NCBI GenBank assembly: GCA_963771735.1
Contig: CAVYUN010000002.1
Span: forward strand, 62,001 to 126,000
Origin: 66-474 sp963771735
GTDB lineage: Bacteria; Pseudomonadota; Gammaproteobacteria; Xanthomonadales; Rhodanobacteraceae
DNA length: 64,000 nt
Direction of reading: 5' to 3'
The notes beneath the pieces are model-generated. The model did no database searches and had not been told where the DNA came from. It saw only the letters and a list, made by a program, of their open reading frames with translations. Position numbers and translations under genes: made by a program. Below are positions 56,301 through 64,000 of this stretch, piece by piece. Every line of letters begins with the position of its first letter. Position 1 is the stretch's first letter.

Positions 56301-56632
56301 GCTGCCGATGTAGATGACCTTGGGATCGGATGGTGCGATCGCGATCGCCCCCATCGCGGAAGCGCCCAGATCATCGCCCAGCGAAGTCCAGGTCCGGCCG
56401 GCGTTGTCGGTCTTCCACACACCGCTGCCGGCGCCCACGAAATAGAACTCGTTCGGCTTGTCGGGAACGCCTTCCGCCATCGTCGACCAGCCACCGCGGA
56501 ATGGCCCCAGCAGGCGCCAGTGCAGGTCACCGGCAAACGGACGAAGCGGGTGTCGGGGATTGCGCGAAAGCGGCGAAACTGAGTGCGACAGCGGCCAAAG
56601 CCGCGAACAGGGCTGAAGCGGGACTTGGACAT
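53371..56632 (-). pseudogene. Second sortilin/VPS10-like BNR beta-propeller protein, four frameshifts
   Basis: Corrected length is about 1085 residues. ATG 56632 follows AGGAAA. Removing one extra base near 56623 gives a good signal peptide (SALFAALAAVALSFAAFAQ), and removing another near 56540 joins it to FAGDLHWRLLGPFRGGWSTM. BNR blades follow, for example GVYRSADGGEHWQHV and GVFRSSDGGKTWKQT. Two more extra bases near 54848 and 54788 separate this from the last 468 residues, which include propeller remnants and a helical C-terminus. All four breaks are explained by one added base. It is homologous to the gene at 31836-34997. Function is unknown. Confidence 0.75.
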
Positions 56633-56803
56633 GACGGAATTTCCTGGGCAGGCAACCCGCTGAACATACTGCGGCGGGCATGGCCGCAACAAGGGCAACC
56701 AGTCATGCGGTTTCACCCGGCCGTTGCCGGCGCGTGATCGTGCGGCGCTGTCGTCCTTCCTGTCCACCGGTCGGCAAATGCTGCACGAAGCGCCGCCGGA
56801 ACC

Positions 56804-57741
56804 TCACGCGCCAGGTTCTTCGTCCGCCCAGATCGCGACATGCGGCGCGCCGTCCGTGCCGATGCGGCCGCGGAACATGCCGTCGGTGTTGAACGGCATG
56901 GCGAATGCGCCATCGGCACCCAGCACGATCGCGCCACCGTTGCCTCCCAGTGCCGGAATCTCCTGGTTGACCACGACTTGCGCCGCCTCGCCCACGGGTT
57001 GACGCATCGCCGCGACCCGCATGCACACTGCATGCGCGGCCGCAGTGCGGATGTAGAACTCGCCCCAACCGGTGCCGCTCATCGCGCACGCCGCGTTGGC
57101 ATAGGTTCCGGCACCGATCAGGGGCGAGTCGCCGATGCGTCTCCAGCGCTTGTCGGTCATGCCGCCGGTCGACGTGGCGGCGGCGAGGTTGCCGTGCGTA
57201 TCCAGTGCCACCGCGCCGACCGTGCCGAAATGATCCACGCGTTCACCCTTTCCGGCCTTGTGAAGTGCGTCCTGCAACTGCCGCCAACGCACTTCGGTGC
57301 GAAAGTATTCGGGATCGACCAGCGCCATGCCCTGTTCGCGTGCGAACGCCTCGGCCCCTTCGCCTGCAAGCATCACGTGCGGAGAATGCTCCAGCACCGC
57401 GCGCGCCAGCAGCACGGGATTCCTGACGTGCCGCACGCCCGCGATCGCGCCGGCGCGCAGGGCCGGCACCGTCCATGATCGCCGCGTCGAGTTCGTGGCC
57501 GCCGTCGTGAGTGAACACCGCACCGCGACCGGCGTTGAAATACGGCGCGTCTTCCAGCACGACCACCGCCGCCGCGACGGCATCGAGCGCGGAGCCGGCC
57601 CCGCACAAGCTGCGCGTGGCCGCACTGCAACGCATCCGCCAGCGCACCGCGGACCGCGCGCTCGGTGTCCGCGTCCATGTCATGTCGGATCACCCCGGCA
57701 CCACCATGGATCAGCAGTACCGGATCTATCCCCTCGTGCAT
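56804..57741 (-). pseudogene. Isoaspartyl peptidase/L-asparaginase (plant type), two frameshifts
   Basis: Corrected length is about 311 residues. Order of segments: PVLLIHGGAGVIRHDMD, GGSALDAVAAAVVVLEDAPY, FNAGRGAVFTHDGGHELDAA, then HFGTVGAVALDTHGNLAAAT with the Thr that becomes the new N-terminus after autocleavage of this Ntn hydrolase, and IGAGTYANAACAMSGTG. Extra bases near 57597 and 57460 break the frame. It cleaves isoaspartyl dipeptides or asparagine. ATG 57741 starts one base after the histidine-kinase stop, so it is probably coupled to the two-component genes. Confidence 0.78.
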
Positions 57742-57742
57742 T

Positions 57743-59104
57743 TCATCGCCGGGTGCTGGCATCGGTCATTGAATTCTCGGTATTGGCGGTTCCGGGCAAC
57801 GCGGCATCCGGCGGCCGCGCGTCGGGGAAATGCGCGGTGGCGGTGGTGCCCTCGCCAAGGGTGCTCTCGAGCGTGACCAGCCACTGGTATCGATCGGCGA
57901 TGCGACGCACGATCGCGAGCCCGATGCCATGCCCGCTCCGGCCGGTACGGCTGCCGCGATAAAACGGCTGGAAGGCGCGCTCGAGGTCTTCCTCGCTCAT
58001 GCCGGTGCCGGTGTCGATCACGCTCACCTTGTCCTCCTCCACCGCGACGGTGACGCTGCCTTGTTCGGTGTACAGGCAGGCATTGCGGATCAGGTTGCCG
58101 ACCATGACCCCGAATACGCGCGGCGGGGCGTGCAGCGCGAAGCGTCCGTATTCGACCAGCTGCAGATCCACGGACTTGCCCACCAGCAATTCGCGATAGC
58201 GCGCGACTTCGCTGCCGACCACATCGTTGGCGAGGAAATCCTCGTCGCGCAGGCCGGTGTCCGACTCACGCGCCAGCACCAGGAACGTCTCGATCAGTGC
58301 TTCCATCTCGCGCACCGAGCGCCGCAGGCGAGCCAGCGAACGCTGCGCGAACGGACTCATGTCCTCGTCCGCCAGCACGTCGACCGCGACCTTCATCACC
58401 GTCAGCGGCGTGCGCAGTTCGTGGCTGGCGTCGCGGGTGAAATTGCGCTCGCGCTCGACGAAGGCATCCAGCCGGTTGGCGAAGTTGTAGAGCGCGGCAA
58501 CCAGCACCTCGACGTCGCTGTCGGTGGCAGCCGGGAGCTTGTCGGGAGCCAGGGAGGCGGGATCGGGATGATCCGGATTCCAGCGCCGCACCACCTTGGC
58601 CAGCTCGATCACCGGTGACAATGCCTTGCGCGACGCACGATACGTCAGCCACGTCGCAAGGTAGATGATCAAGACCACCAGCACGACCGGAATCAATCCG
58701 AACAGCATCACCACGCGATTCGGCCGGTCGTTGTTGAAGAGCAGGAACAGGCGGCCGCGTGGGGTATCCGTGACCAGCACGGTACCGTGCGTGCCGCCGG
58801 GTAGTTCGACTTGGTGATAACCGAGCGACAATCCCGGAAACCCGGCAGGCAACGAAGACGCGCCGCCACCGGGCTTGCGCAGATAACCACGCAACAGCCA
58901 GGTGTCCGGCAGTGGTGTATCGGGATCGTGCGCGAGTTGCCGAGCGTAGTACAAGGCCTCGCTGTCCAGTTCCTGGCGGGCGAGTGCCTTGCGACTGGAA
59001 CTGGCTGCCGCGTAGACACCCAACGCCGTGACCACGCTGATCGCCGCCACCCACAGCGAAAACATCACCCAGAATCGGTGGCCGATGCTTGTGTAACTGG
59101 CCAT
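57743..59104 (-). CDS. Two-component sensor histidine kinase
   Basis: A 453-residue inner-membrane kinase. Two membrane helices (about 12-32 and 165-190) flank a periplasmic sensor region of about 130 residues. A HAMP-like linker is followed by HisKA with RDASHELRTPLTVMKVAVD (phospho-His) and an ATPase domain with N-box GNLIRNACLYT, DTGTGMS and GHGIGLAIVRRI. The signal is unknown. It lies 88 bp downstream of its response regulator and just before the isoaspartyl peptidase gene. Confidence 0.9.
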   Translation of the reverse strand: MASYTSIGHRFWVMFSLWVAAISVVTALGVYAAASSSRKALARQELDSEALYYARQLAHDPDTPLPDTWLLRGYLRKPGGGASSLPAGFPGLSLGYHQVELPGGTHGTVLVTDTPRGRLFLLFNNDRPNRVVMLFGLIPVVLVVLIIYLATWLTYRASRKALSPVIELAKVVRRWNPDHPDPASLAPDKLPAATDSDVEVLVAALYNFANRLDAFVERERNFTRDASHELRTPLTVMKVAVDVLADEDMSPFAQRSLARLRRSVREMEALIETFLVLARESDTGLRDEDFLANDVVGSEVARYRELLVGKSVDLQLVEYGRFALHAPPRVFGVMVGNLIRNACLYTEQGSVTVAVEEDKVSVIDTGTGMSEEDLERAFQPFYRGSRTGRSGHGIGLAIVRRIADRYQWLVTLESTLGEGTTATAHFPDARPPDAALPGTANTENSMTDASTRR

Positions 59105-59192
59105 GCGCCCTGTCCGCTCCGCTCCGCGCCGCCTCGTGCCTGCCGCCGGATTGTGGGTGTCATCGCGCGTGTGGCGCAACCAGGCGCAACGC

Positions 59193-59936
59193 TCAGCCTT
59201 GCGCTGCCGAAGCGCTGGCTTCGGCCTCGGCATCCAGATCGGCGATACGGTACCCGGCGCTGTGGATCGTGTGCACCAGCGGCTTGGCGTAGGGCTTGTC
59301 CACCACGCGGCGCAGGTTGTACAGGTGCGAACGCAGCGTATCGGAGTCGGGCAACGTGTCGCCCCAGATCTCGCGCTCGATGTCATGCCGCGACACCACC
59401 CGCGGCGATTCCCGCATCAGGATGGCCAGCAGCTTGAGACCGATCGGGGAAACCTGCAACTCCTCGCCGTCGCGCGTGATGCGCAGCGTCGCGGTATCCA
59501 GCGCAAGACCGCCGACCTCGTAGACTTCGCTGGAAACCTGCCGGCGTTCTCGCCGGATCAATGCGCGGATGCGCGCTTCCAGTTCGCGTGGTTCGAATGG
59601 CTTGACCAGGTAATCGTCGGCACCCGCGTCAAGCCCGACCAGCTTGTCTTCCAGCGTGTCGCGCGCGGTCAGCATCAGCACCGGCGTCGCTTTCTTGGCC
59701 TCGCCGCGCAGCTTGCGGCAGACGTCCAGTCCGTCCATCCCGGGCAACATCAGGTCCAGCACGATCACGTCATAGCTGTTGGCGACCGCCAGGTGCAGGC
59801 CGCTGACGCCGTCGCCCGCGAAATCGACCGTGTAGCCGCGCCGCTCGAGGAACTCGCCCACCATTTCGGCAATGCCGCTGTTGTCCTCGACCAGCAGGAC
59901 CAGTCCCGTCTGTTTTTCGAGTTCGGCCTCGGTCAT
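59193..59936 (-). CDS. OmpR/PhoB-family response regulator
   Basis: A 247-residue regulator. The receiver domain has acidic pocket VEDN, phospho-Asp in VLDLMLPGMDGL, Thr in LTARD and Lys in VKPFEP. The winged-helix domain ends with RSHLYNLRRVVDKPYAKPLV and HTIHSAGYRIADLD. ATG 59936 (MTEAELEKQ) follows a G-rich segment; an in-frame ATG at 59963 is possible. It partners the kinase at 57743. Confidence 0.92.
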   Translation of the reverse strand: MTEAELEKQTGLVLLVEDNSGIAEMVGEFLERRGYTVDFAGDGVSGLHLAVANSYDVIVLDLMLPGMDGLDVCRKLRGEAKKATPVLMLTARDTLEDKLVGLDAGADDYLVKPFEPRELEARIRALIRRERRQVSSEVYEVGGLALDTATLRITRDGEELQVSPIGLKLLAILMRESPRVVSRHDIEREIWGDTLPDSDTLRSHLYNLRRVVDKPYAKPLVHTIHSAGYRIADLDAEAEASASAAQG

Positions 59937-60203
59937 CCGCGTTTTCCCCCGGTTCCTCGCCATCCGCGCACATTGCTATGCCGCCCGACAATCTGCCGGC
60001 GCGCCGGTGATCATTCTGTGAATGCTTCGGTAGCCATCGCAGGCATCGCCGTTGTCAACCGAACCGCGGAGCATGCGTTCACGTACACAGGCGGGGCAAC
60101 GACCGCCTGGCATCACGCGTGACCGCGCGACGGGTGGCCATCCCCTCCACCCGTCGCGCCTGTTGATGCACGCATCCGGACAGAACAGTCCGGATGCCCG
60201 AGG
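59937..60203. other. Leader and hairpin region between the response regulator and the adhesin gene
   Basis: No gene is supported here. Two strong hairpins lie just past the adhesin stop. One is a 13-bp stem at 60125-60137 with 60147-60159. The other is a 10-bp stem at 60172-60181 with 60188-60197, loop AGAACA. Neither has a T-tract. They may slow transcription from the adhesin gene. The promoter for the regulator gene should be near 59940-60110. Confidence 0.55.
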
Positions 60204-61163
60204 TCAGTCGTCGTCGTGCGGCACGCTGACCGTGCCCTTCACGTTGTGGTGGCTGGCATCGCCGCTGCCGAGCGAATCGACAGTAAAGTTGCCGCCTACG
60301 CCGTCCGCGTGGAAATCGCCGGAACCGACGCTGCCCGCATGCACGTTGCCGCCGGCCTGCTCGATGCTGACGTCACCCGACGCGACCGATCCGACCGTGA
60401 CGTCGCCCGTGACGTTGCGGACGATCAGGTCGCCCGAACCGATACCGCCGGCCTTGGCGCTGCCGCCCACGCCGTTCATCTTCACGTCACCGGATGCGAG
60501 CGATCCCAACGACACGTGGCCCTTGACGTTGCCCAGGGACAGATCGCCCGAACCGACCGAACCGACGTGCGCATCGCCATGCACCCCGTCCACGCTCGCG
60601 TCGCCGGAACCGAGGCTCGAGATGTCGAGGCTGCCGACATCATGCGCGACCACGTCGCCCGAACCCACGCTCAAGCCGAATGCGCCCGCGACGCCGTTCA
60701 CCTTGAGATCGCCCGACCCGAGGGATGCTTCCAATGCCGCAAGCCGGTCGGCGCTGGCATCGCCGGAACCTTCCTGGAGCTTGACCGCCAACGACGGCGG
60801 CACGCTCACGTCCAGTTTCAGGTACGCATAGGAACCACCAAACAGCGAGAACACGATGTCGTGGCCACCATCGCGCGCGATCACGCTGGCGGTGTCGCCA
60901 TGCCTGGCGGTTTCGACCTGCACGTTCTGCAACCATTTTTCTTTCGATGCGCAGGCGGTGCCGTGCACCACGATTTTCGTAAGCCCCGGTTCGCCGTGAA
61001 TCACGAGATCGTCGGGACCGATCTCGACGGACAATGCCTTCAAGCCCGCGGCGTCGAGTTCGGCGTTGCGCGGCGCGCTGTATTGGCAGCGTTCCGCCGC
61101 CAAGGCGCCGAACGACACCGCTAGCAACGCGGCACCTGCCAGCAATTCAATGGATTTGCGCAT
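60204..61163 (-). CDS. Exported GSGD-repeat beta-solenoid protein (DUF2807/DUF4097-like putative adhesin)
   Basis: A 319-residue protein with a signal peptide (MRKSIELLAGAALLAVSFGA). After about 125 residues the chain becomes a regular repeat in which GSGD, SGSGD or ASGD recurs about every 19 residues, roughly ten times to the end. Examples are SLGSGDLKVNGVAGAFGL, SVGSGDVVAHDVGSL and SVGSGDFHADGVGGNF. It ends in acidic PHDDD. This spacing fits a right-handed parallel beta-helix with Asp turns, possibly binding Ca2+. Family members are called head-domain adhesins, but a role is not proven. Confidence 0.8.
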   Translation of the reverse strand: MRKSIELLAGAALLAVSFGALAAERCQYSAPRNAELDAAGLKALSVEIGPDDLVIHGEPGLTKIVVHGTACASKEKWLQNVQVETARHGDTASVIARDGGHDIVFSLFGGSYAYLKLDVSVPPSLAVKLQEGSGDASADRLAALEASLGSGDLKVNGVAGAFGLSVGSGDVVAHDVGSLDISSLGSGDASVDGVHGDAHVGSVGSGDLSLGNVKGHVSLGSLASGDVKMNGVGGSAKAGGIGSGDLIVRNVTGDVTVGSVASGDVSIEQAGGNVHAGSVGSGDFHADGVGGNFTVDSLGSGDASHHNVKGTVSVPHDDD

Positions 61164-61269
61164 GGGCTACTCTCCTCCAGCACCGTTTCGCGGTGGGTTG
61201 GCCGAAGCATAGGGCGCCCGCATCCTGCGCTCATGTGCCCAAAGTCTGCGTGACTTGCGGCCTAGTTGT

Positions 61270-62079
61270 TCAGCGACCGCTTTCTTGCGCCTTGGCGCGG
61301 TCCCAGAGCACATCCTGCTCGGCCAGCGACTTGCCAGCCAGGGCTTCGCCGGCTTCGGCAGCCAGCGTCTCCATGCGCCGGAAACGGCGCTCGAACTTGG
61401 CGTTCGCGTGACGCAAGGCCTGCGAGAAATCCACCTTCGCGTGACGCGCGAGGTTGACCAGAACGAAGGCGACGTCGCCGATCTCGTCCAGCAGGCGCTC
61501 GTGGTCGGCGCCCGCGGCGAATTCCGTGCGCACTTCGGCGATTTCTTCCTGCACCTTGTCCAGCACCGGTTCCGGACCCGGCCAATCGAAGCCGACGGTC
61601 GCGGCCCGGTCGCACAATTTCAACGCGCGCTTCCACTCCGGCAGTCCGCGTGGAATGCCCGCGAGCACGCTGGCGTCGTCCTCGCCGCGTTCGGCGCGTT
61701 CGGCGCGCTTGATCTGCTCCCACGCGCGCGACTGCTCCGCGGCGTCGGCGTAACGCGCATCCGCGAACACGTGCGGGTGGCGTCGCACCAGCTTGGCGTT
61801 GATCGCAGCCACCACGTCGCCGAAATCGAACAACCCCTGTTCCTCGGCCATGCGCGCGTGGAACACCACCTGCAACAGCAAGTCGCCCAGCTCGTCCTTG
61901 AGTGCCACGAAATCCTTGCGATCGATTGCGTCCGCGACCTCGTAGCTTTCCTCGATGGTGTACGGCGAGATGGTGTCGAAGGTCTGCGCGACATCCCACG
62001 GGCAGCCATGTTCGGGATCGCGCAGGCGCGCCATGATCGCGAGCAGCACGGCAACCTTGTCGCGGTGTTCGTCCGTCAC
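61270..62079 (-). CDS. mazG: Nucleoside triphosphate pyrophosphohydrolase MazG
   Basis: A 269-residue all-helical NTP pyrophosphatase with two MazG domains. Domain 1 has LRDPEHGCPWDVAQTFDTIS and the metal-binding EESYEVADAI and DELGDLLLQVVFHA. Domain 2 has KVQEEIAEVRTEF and DEIGDVAFVLVNLARH. It hydrolyses NTPs and dNTPs to monophosphates. The start is GTG 62079, overlapping the cysQ stop as GTGA; longer upstream ATGs would run far into cysQ. Confidence 0.92.
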   Translation of the reverse strand: MTDEHRDKVAVLLAIMARLRDPEHGCPWDVAQTFDTISPYTIEESYEVADAIDRKDFVALKDELGDLLLQVVFHARMAEEQGLFDFGDVVAAINAKLVRRHPHVFADARYADAAEQSRAWEQIKRAERAERGEDDASVLAGIPRGLPEWKRALKLCDRAATVGFDWPGPEPVLDKVQEEIAEVRTEFAAGADHERLLDEIGDVAFVLVNLARHAKVDFSQALRHANAKFERRFRRMETLAAEAGEALAGKSLAEQDVLWDRAKAQESGR

Positions 62080-62882
62080 CTGCGCAACCCGAGCCTGGCC
62101 AGCCAGGCCACCGAACGATCGCCGAGGGCGAGGAATTCCGGATTCAGCAGCGACTCCTTGGCGTTGTAGCGCAGCGGTTCGCCATGCAGATCGACCACCG
62201 CGCCGCCGGCCTGCTCGAGCACGCATTGCGCGGCCGCGGTGTCCCATTCCGATGTCGGGCCGAGCCGCAGATACAGGTCGGCGTCGCCGCGCGCGACCAT
62301 GCAGAACTTGATCGACGATCCCACCGGAAGCAGCATGTGCTCGCCGAGATTCTGCAGCATCGTGGCCTGGCGTTCGTTGCCGTGCGAGCGGCTGCCTGCG
62401 ACAACCGGAACCGCTGCCGCCGCGCGCGTCGCGATCGGCCGCGGCAAGGCGCCCGGCGCAGATTCCAGGAACGCACCTTCGCCCGCGATGCCGTAATACA
62501 ACTCGCCCGTCACCGGAACCAGCACGACGCCGAGCACCGGCGCATGGTCCTCGATGAGCGCGATGTTCACGGTGAACTCGCCATTGCGCTTGATGAACTC
62601 GCGGGTGCCGTCGAGCGGATCGACCAGCCAGTAACGCTGCCAGCCTCGGCGCACGCTCCAGGCAATGTCCCTGGATTCTTCCGACAGCACCGGAATCTCC
62701 GGGGTGAGCTCACGCAGGCCCGCGACGATCGCGCGGTGCGAAGCCATGTCCGCGGCGGTCAACGGCGAATCGTCGGCCTTTTGCTCGACCGCGAAACTGC
62801 CGGCATACACCTCCAGGATGGCGGCGCCGGCCTGACGCGCGAGCAGGCAACTTGCGTGCGCGATGCGCTCAAGGGTACTCAT
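62076..62882 (-). CDS. cysQ: 3'(2'),5'-bisphosphate nucleotidase CysQ
   Basis: A 268-residue Mg-dependent phosphatase of the inositol monophosphatase superfamily. Metal motifs are LSEESRD, VDPLDGTREFIKRNGEFTVN and SEWDTAAAQCVLEQAGG. It removes PAP, the by-product of sulfate assimilation and of sulfotransferases. The neighbouring sulfotransferase gene is therefore a sensible functional partner. Its stop overlaps the mazG start. Confidence 0.93.
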   Translation of the reverse strand: MSTLERIAHASCLLARQAGAAILEVYAGSFAVEQKADDSPLTAADMASHRAIVAGLRELTPEIPVLSEESRDIAWSVRRGWQRYWLVDPLDGTREFIKRNGEFTVNIALIEDHAPVLGVVLVPVTGELYYGIAGEGAFLESAPGALPRPIATRAAAAVPVVAGSRSHGNERQATMLQNLGEHMLLPVGSSIKFCMVARGDADLYLRLGPTSEWDTAAAQCVLEQAGGAVVDLHGEPLRYNAKESLLNPEFLALGDRSVAWLARLGLRR

Positions 62883-62996
62883 GGATGCAGTTGGCCCCTC
62901 TGCTTGGCTTCGGAGAATCGAACCGGAAGGTTAACTGCGGCCGGCACGCGAAGCATCCGGTTCCGGGACGATGGATTTCCTTGGCGTGCCATCTGC

Positions 62997-63881
62997 TCAC
63001 CGTCGCATCGACATTGAATTCGCCTCGCCGGGCAATGCCCGCAATTGCTGCTGCAATGTCTCGGCCTCGCGCCACAAGCCGGGGTCGACGCAATCCTCGA
63101 TATCAAGTGGCGCGCTGACCAGGCTGGACTTGTAAATATCCCGGAACGGAACGTAGTGGAGCGGAAAGCCCCATTGCTTCGTCAAGGTATCGAATACATC
63201 ACGATCGCGCCGCAACAGCGTTTCGCAATCGACCACGGCGTAGTATTTCCGATCCAGCTTCCGCAGCCGTTTCAGTATCTGCCGATTGTAGAAAATCCAG
63301 ACCCTGAGGAAACGGCTTGCTTCGCGTCGTTTCATGCCGCGCCCGACATTGAACCACAACCAGCGTTGCAGTAAGTTCTTGCCGGCGTACTTGCGGTCCT
63401 TGTGCCTCCTTCGGCGAAGGATCAGCGAGCTCACGGTCACGCGAAAGTCCCTCAACACCACGAGGTAATGCGCGTCGGGGAGCAACTCCGCATACACGTC
63501 CAGGAACAGGCAAGTACGCGGGTCCTTCCAGCCCCATGCCTCCTGGCGCTTGTTGCGCGCTTCGAGCAGTTCGCGCAGCTCTTGCCGCTTGTCTTCCGGG
63601 AGCCTCGGAATCGGTTTGTCCACGAATCCGGTGTAGGACAACCGGTTTTGCTCAAGCCATGCACGATGGAATCCGTACAGCTCCTCGTCCTCGAAATGAC
63701 CCTCGATGTTGCCGACACCCGGTCCCATCAACGTCTCACCCATGTGCAGGCCGCAGGCGTGCAACCACTGGGCCACGACCGAAGTGCCGGAACGATGCAT
63801 GCCCATGATCGCCAGTATTCGACTGTTCACGACACCTATCTGTCTACAGGACCATCGGCCTGACAGGCTGTTCTGAATCAT
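62997..63881 (-). CDS. Sulfotransferase family protein
   Basis: A 294-residue P-loop sulfotransferase. The 5'-phosphosulfate loop is RILAIMGMHRSGTSVVAQWL (about residues 20-39). The 3'-phosphate-binding region includes YLVVLRDFRVTVSSLILRRR, and WGWKDPRTCLFLD is also typical. It would transfer sulfate from PAPS to an unknown acceptor, such as a glycan or lipid. The ATG at 63881 overlaps the nudE stop (ATGA); a GTG at 63830, just before the conserved core and preceded by AGGTG, is an alternative start. It sits between nudE and cysQ. Confidence 0.8.
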   Translation of the reverse strand: MIQNSLSGRWSCRQIGVVNSRILAIMGMHRSGTSVVAQWLHACGLHMGETLMGPGVGNIEGHFEDEELYGFHRAWLEQNRLSYTGFVDKPIPRLPEDKRQELRELLEARNKRQEAWGWKDPRTCLFLDVYAELLPDAHYLVVLRDFRVTVSSLILRRRRHKDRKYAGKNLLQRWLWFNVGRGMKRREASRFLRVWIFYNRQILKRLRKLDRKYYAVVDCETLLRRDRDVFDTLTKQWGFPLHYVPFRDIYKSSLVSAPLDIEDCVDPGLWREAETLQQQLRALPGEANSMSMRR

Positions 63882-64000
63882 TGCGCCGGCCGAAACCGGC
63901 CGGCCAGATAATCGCGTGCGATGTACAGCGCTGCGATCGAACGTCCTTCCGACACGTCGTCGCGTTCCAGCAACGCCGGCAGTTCGGACAGTTTCCAGGG
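63878..64000 (-). CDS. nudE: ADP compounds hydrolase NudE, C-terminal end only
   Basis: Only the last 40 codons are in the window. WKLSELPALLERDDVSEGRS followed by IAALYIARDYLAGRF resembles the end of E. coli NudE (PLAHMMDLLEDPDFNEARNV, then SALFLVREWL), and neighbouring cysQ fits the common nudE-cysQ pairing. NudE is a Nudix hydrolase acting on ADP-ribose, NADH and similar compounds. The Nudix box is outside the window, so this is a similarity and context call. Confidence 0.6.
   Translation of the reverse strand, partial: PWKLSELPALLERDDVSEGRSIAALYIARDYLAGRFRPAQ

Noticed and set aside
1..64000. CRISPR arrays, tRNA or rRNA genes, insertion sequences, prophage
   Set aside because: No regularly spaced direct repeats, tRNA cloverleaf, transposase or integrase motif, or terminal inverted repeats were recognised by eye.

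Overview
The window is G+C-rich, densely coded DNA from a gammaproteobacterium, most likely the order Lysobacterales (Xanthomonadales), Rhodanobacteraceae-like. That placement is inferred from gene content: a Xanthomonas-style N-acetylglucosamine (nag) locus, TonB receptors with a characteristic plug, TolB-like/TPR membrane proteins, DUF6090 proteins and a methylcitrate operon. No rRNA, tRNA, CRISPR array, insertion sequence or phage gene was seen.

Region 1 (1-13142) is a chitin/GlcNAc utilisation locus. On the minus strand, glucokinase and a TonB-dependent receptor are followed, after a terminator, by a GH9 hydrolase, a NagX-like membrane protein and a GH20 hexosaminidase that runs off the window. 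On the plus strand come the transporter nagP, the LacI regulator nagR, the deaminase nagB-II and the deacetylase nagA. The divergent control region at 8245-8545 carries a perfect 14-bp palindrome and a near copy of it. The receptor is unusual: after a complete barrel it continues through a proline-rich linker into a peptidoglycan-binding OmpA domain. That domain is nearly the same as the one in a separate ompA gene 10 kb away.

Region 2 (13168-29002) holds housekeeping and metabolic genes: a pseudouridine synthase, ompA, prpD, a TerC-family gene behind a yybP-ykoY (manganese) riboswitch, an SDR, DUF924, a membrane protein, an S9 peptidase, a fadH-type reductase, a GST and a small ion channel. 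It ends with a prpB-x-x-prpC operon holding two paralogous membrane proteins of unknown function.

Region 3 (29040-45742), all on the minus strand, is the most unusual part. It is an array of TolB-like/TPR membrane proteins and six consecutive DUF6090 membrane proteins, most overlapping the next gene by the four bases ATGA or GTGA. It includes decayed and internally deleted TPR relics and a frameshifted sortilin-like beta-propeller gene.

Region 4 (45891-64000) contains mdh, an aspartate aminotransferase, a YeaQ-type protein, ppiB, typA, two RDD proteins fused to pilin-like tails, a second broken sortilin-like gene, a broken isoaspartyl peptidase gene, a histidine kinase/response regulator pair, a GSGD-repeat adhesin, and a nudE-sulfotransferase-cysQ-mazG group.

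Five otherwise well-conserved genes contain 13 small frameshifts. Twelve are explained by one extra base and one by a missing base, which suggests sequence error as much as gene decay.
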